63,563 nucleotides of DNA from Didymodactylos carnosus (lineage: Eukaryota; Rotifera; Eurotatoria; Philodinida; Philodinidae). Made by a program: the position numbers and the translations under genes. Under the pieces are notes generated by a model. The model had not been told where the DNA came from. It ran no database searches and worked only from the letters and a program-made list of their open reading frames with translations. The stretch is taken from the NCBI GenBank assembly GCA_905250885.1, contig CAJNOQ010000203.1, forward strand, positions 1 to 63,563, read 5' to 3'. Shown one piece after another: positions 63,281 to 63,563 of the stretch. Position 1 is the first letter of the stretch. Every line of letters begins with the position of its first letter.

Positions 63281-63373
63281 CCAGTGGCAGCGGAGCCACT
63301 GGGACCCGTGAGGCTCGAACCTCACTTAGATTCACTCAATTGAGGCTCAGCCTCACCTAGATTCGACTTTACA
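63281..63373. repeat. GC-richer hairpin-rich repeat at the window edge
   Basis: Three perfect short hairpins follow one another: CCAGTGGC-AGCGGA-GCCACTGG (63281-63302), GTGAGG-CTCGAA-CCTCAC (63308-63325) and TGAGGCT-C-AGCCTCA (63341-63355). A direct repeat CCTCAC(T/C)TAGATTC covers the last two. On the minus strand GGTTCGAGCC resembles a tRNA B box. It is probably part of a dispersed repeat that may continue past the window. Confidence 0.5.
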
Positions 63374-63563
63374 CTCTGTTTAAACATGTGATTTTCAGGC
63401 CCTTTTATGCGCTGGTAGCAGTTTCTGTTCTTGGAAAGAACGAACATATGCACTTCTCTTATAAATATTGGTCGTGGTGGCTGTCTCATGCTCGGTTTAT
63501 AATGATGTAAAGTCGTTTGAATAGCGCGTTTTTGCAGAGATGGGAGAAGGTACGAAGTTTGTC

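Larger units (their letters stand above)
54690..63563. other. 8.9-kb region without a recognisable gene
   Basis: This lies upstream of the Ig receptor gene, whose promoter should sit near 54.7-55.4 kb. No exon chain could be built. Simple repeats include (TG)n at 55110-55128, (CT)n at 55402-55431 and (TA)n at 61430-61452. A ~790-bp inverted-repeat element lies at 59198-59987 and a hairpin-rich repeat at 63281-63373. Open frames (for example 56355-56612, 57378-57656, 61019-61231) are AT-driven, with no family resemblance. Parts of 62260-62650 are less AT-biased, but nothing was recognised in them. Confidence 0.55.

Noticed and set aside
1-63563. CRISPR arrays, operons, bacterial promoters, rRNA genes, intact tRNA genes, LTR or retroviral genes
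   Set aside because: None seen. The spliced gene structure rules out a prokaryotic source, and no reverse transcriptase, integrase, capsid or envelope motif was noticed in any frame.

Overview
The window is eukaryotic nuclear DNA. It is strongly AT-rich, its genes are split by many short GT-AG introns (mostly about 33-200 bp, a few of 1-4 kb), and it carries animal-specific families: an ATOH8/net bHLH factor, a gliomedin-type collagen-olfactomedin protein, an Ig/FN3 adhesion receptor, a CGRRF1-type RING protein and a TMEM72-like membrane protein. Compact introns, AT richness, Ser/Thr/Asn/Gln-rich linkers and 3' splice sites placed just before several start codons (as expected with spliced-leader trans-splicing) fit an invertebrate such as a bdelloid rotifer (Rotaria/Adineta type). 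That assignment is inference.

Layout, left to right. 1-7.3 kb: no complete gene; a FLYWCH-like transposon fragment, a tRNA-like sequence and two inverted-repeat elements. 7.3-8.5 kb (-): CGRRF1-like RING protein. 8.5-11.1 kb: gene-free, with an inverted-repeat element. 11.1-12.3 kb (-): TMEM72-like four-pass protein. 14.1-21.8 kb (-): nine-exon RS-domain nuclear protein with a Gln-rich tail and a 3.7-kb first intron. 21.8-24.1 kb: decayed coding-like patch interrupted by a MITE, then a 107-bp MULE-type MITE with a perfect 9-bp target duplication. 24.2-25.0 kb (-): ATOH8-like bHLH. 26.7-27.2 kb: large foldback element. 27.35-27.9 kb (+): 122-aa unknown protein, the only confident + strand gene. 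28.1-30.9 kb (-): Pro/Val-repeat protein with articulin/alveolin-like motifs. 33.0-35.2 kb (-): gliomedin-like collagen-olfactomedin membrane protein. 35.2-40.1 kb: gene-free, microsatellites and a MITE. 40.1-42.8 kb (-): coiled-coil protein. 45.5-54.7 kb (-): five-Ig/FN3 receptor with two phase-compatible terminal exons, so two predicted cytoplasmic tails. 54.7-63.6 kb: no gene recognised, one ~790-bp inverted-repeat element and a hairpin-rich repeat at the edge.

The genes do not form an obvious pathway. The closest functional link is that the gliomedin-like and Ig/FN3 genes lie about 10 kb apart on the same strand; in vertebrates gliomedin binds Ig-superfamily adhesion molecules. Exon models come from reading splice sites and codon phase by eye. 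Most are phase-consistent from end to end; exceptions are stated in the entries.
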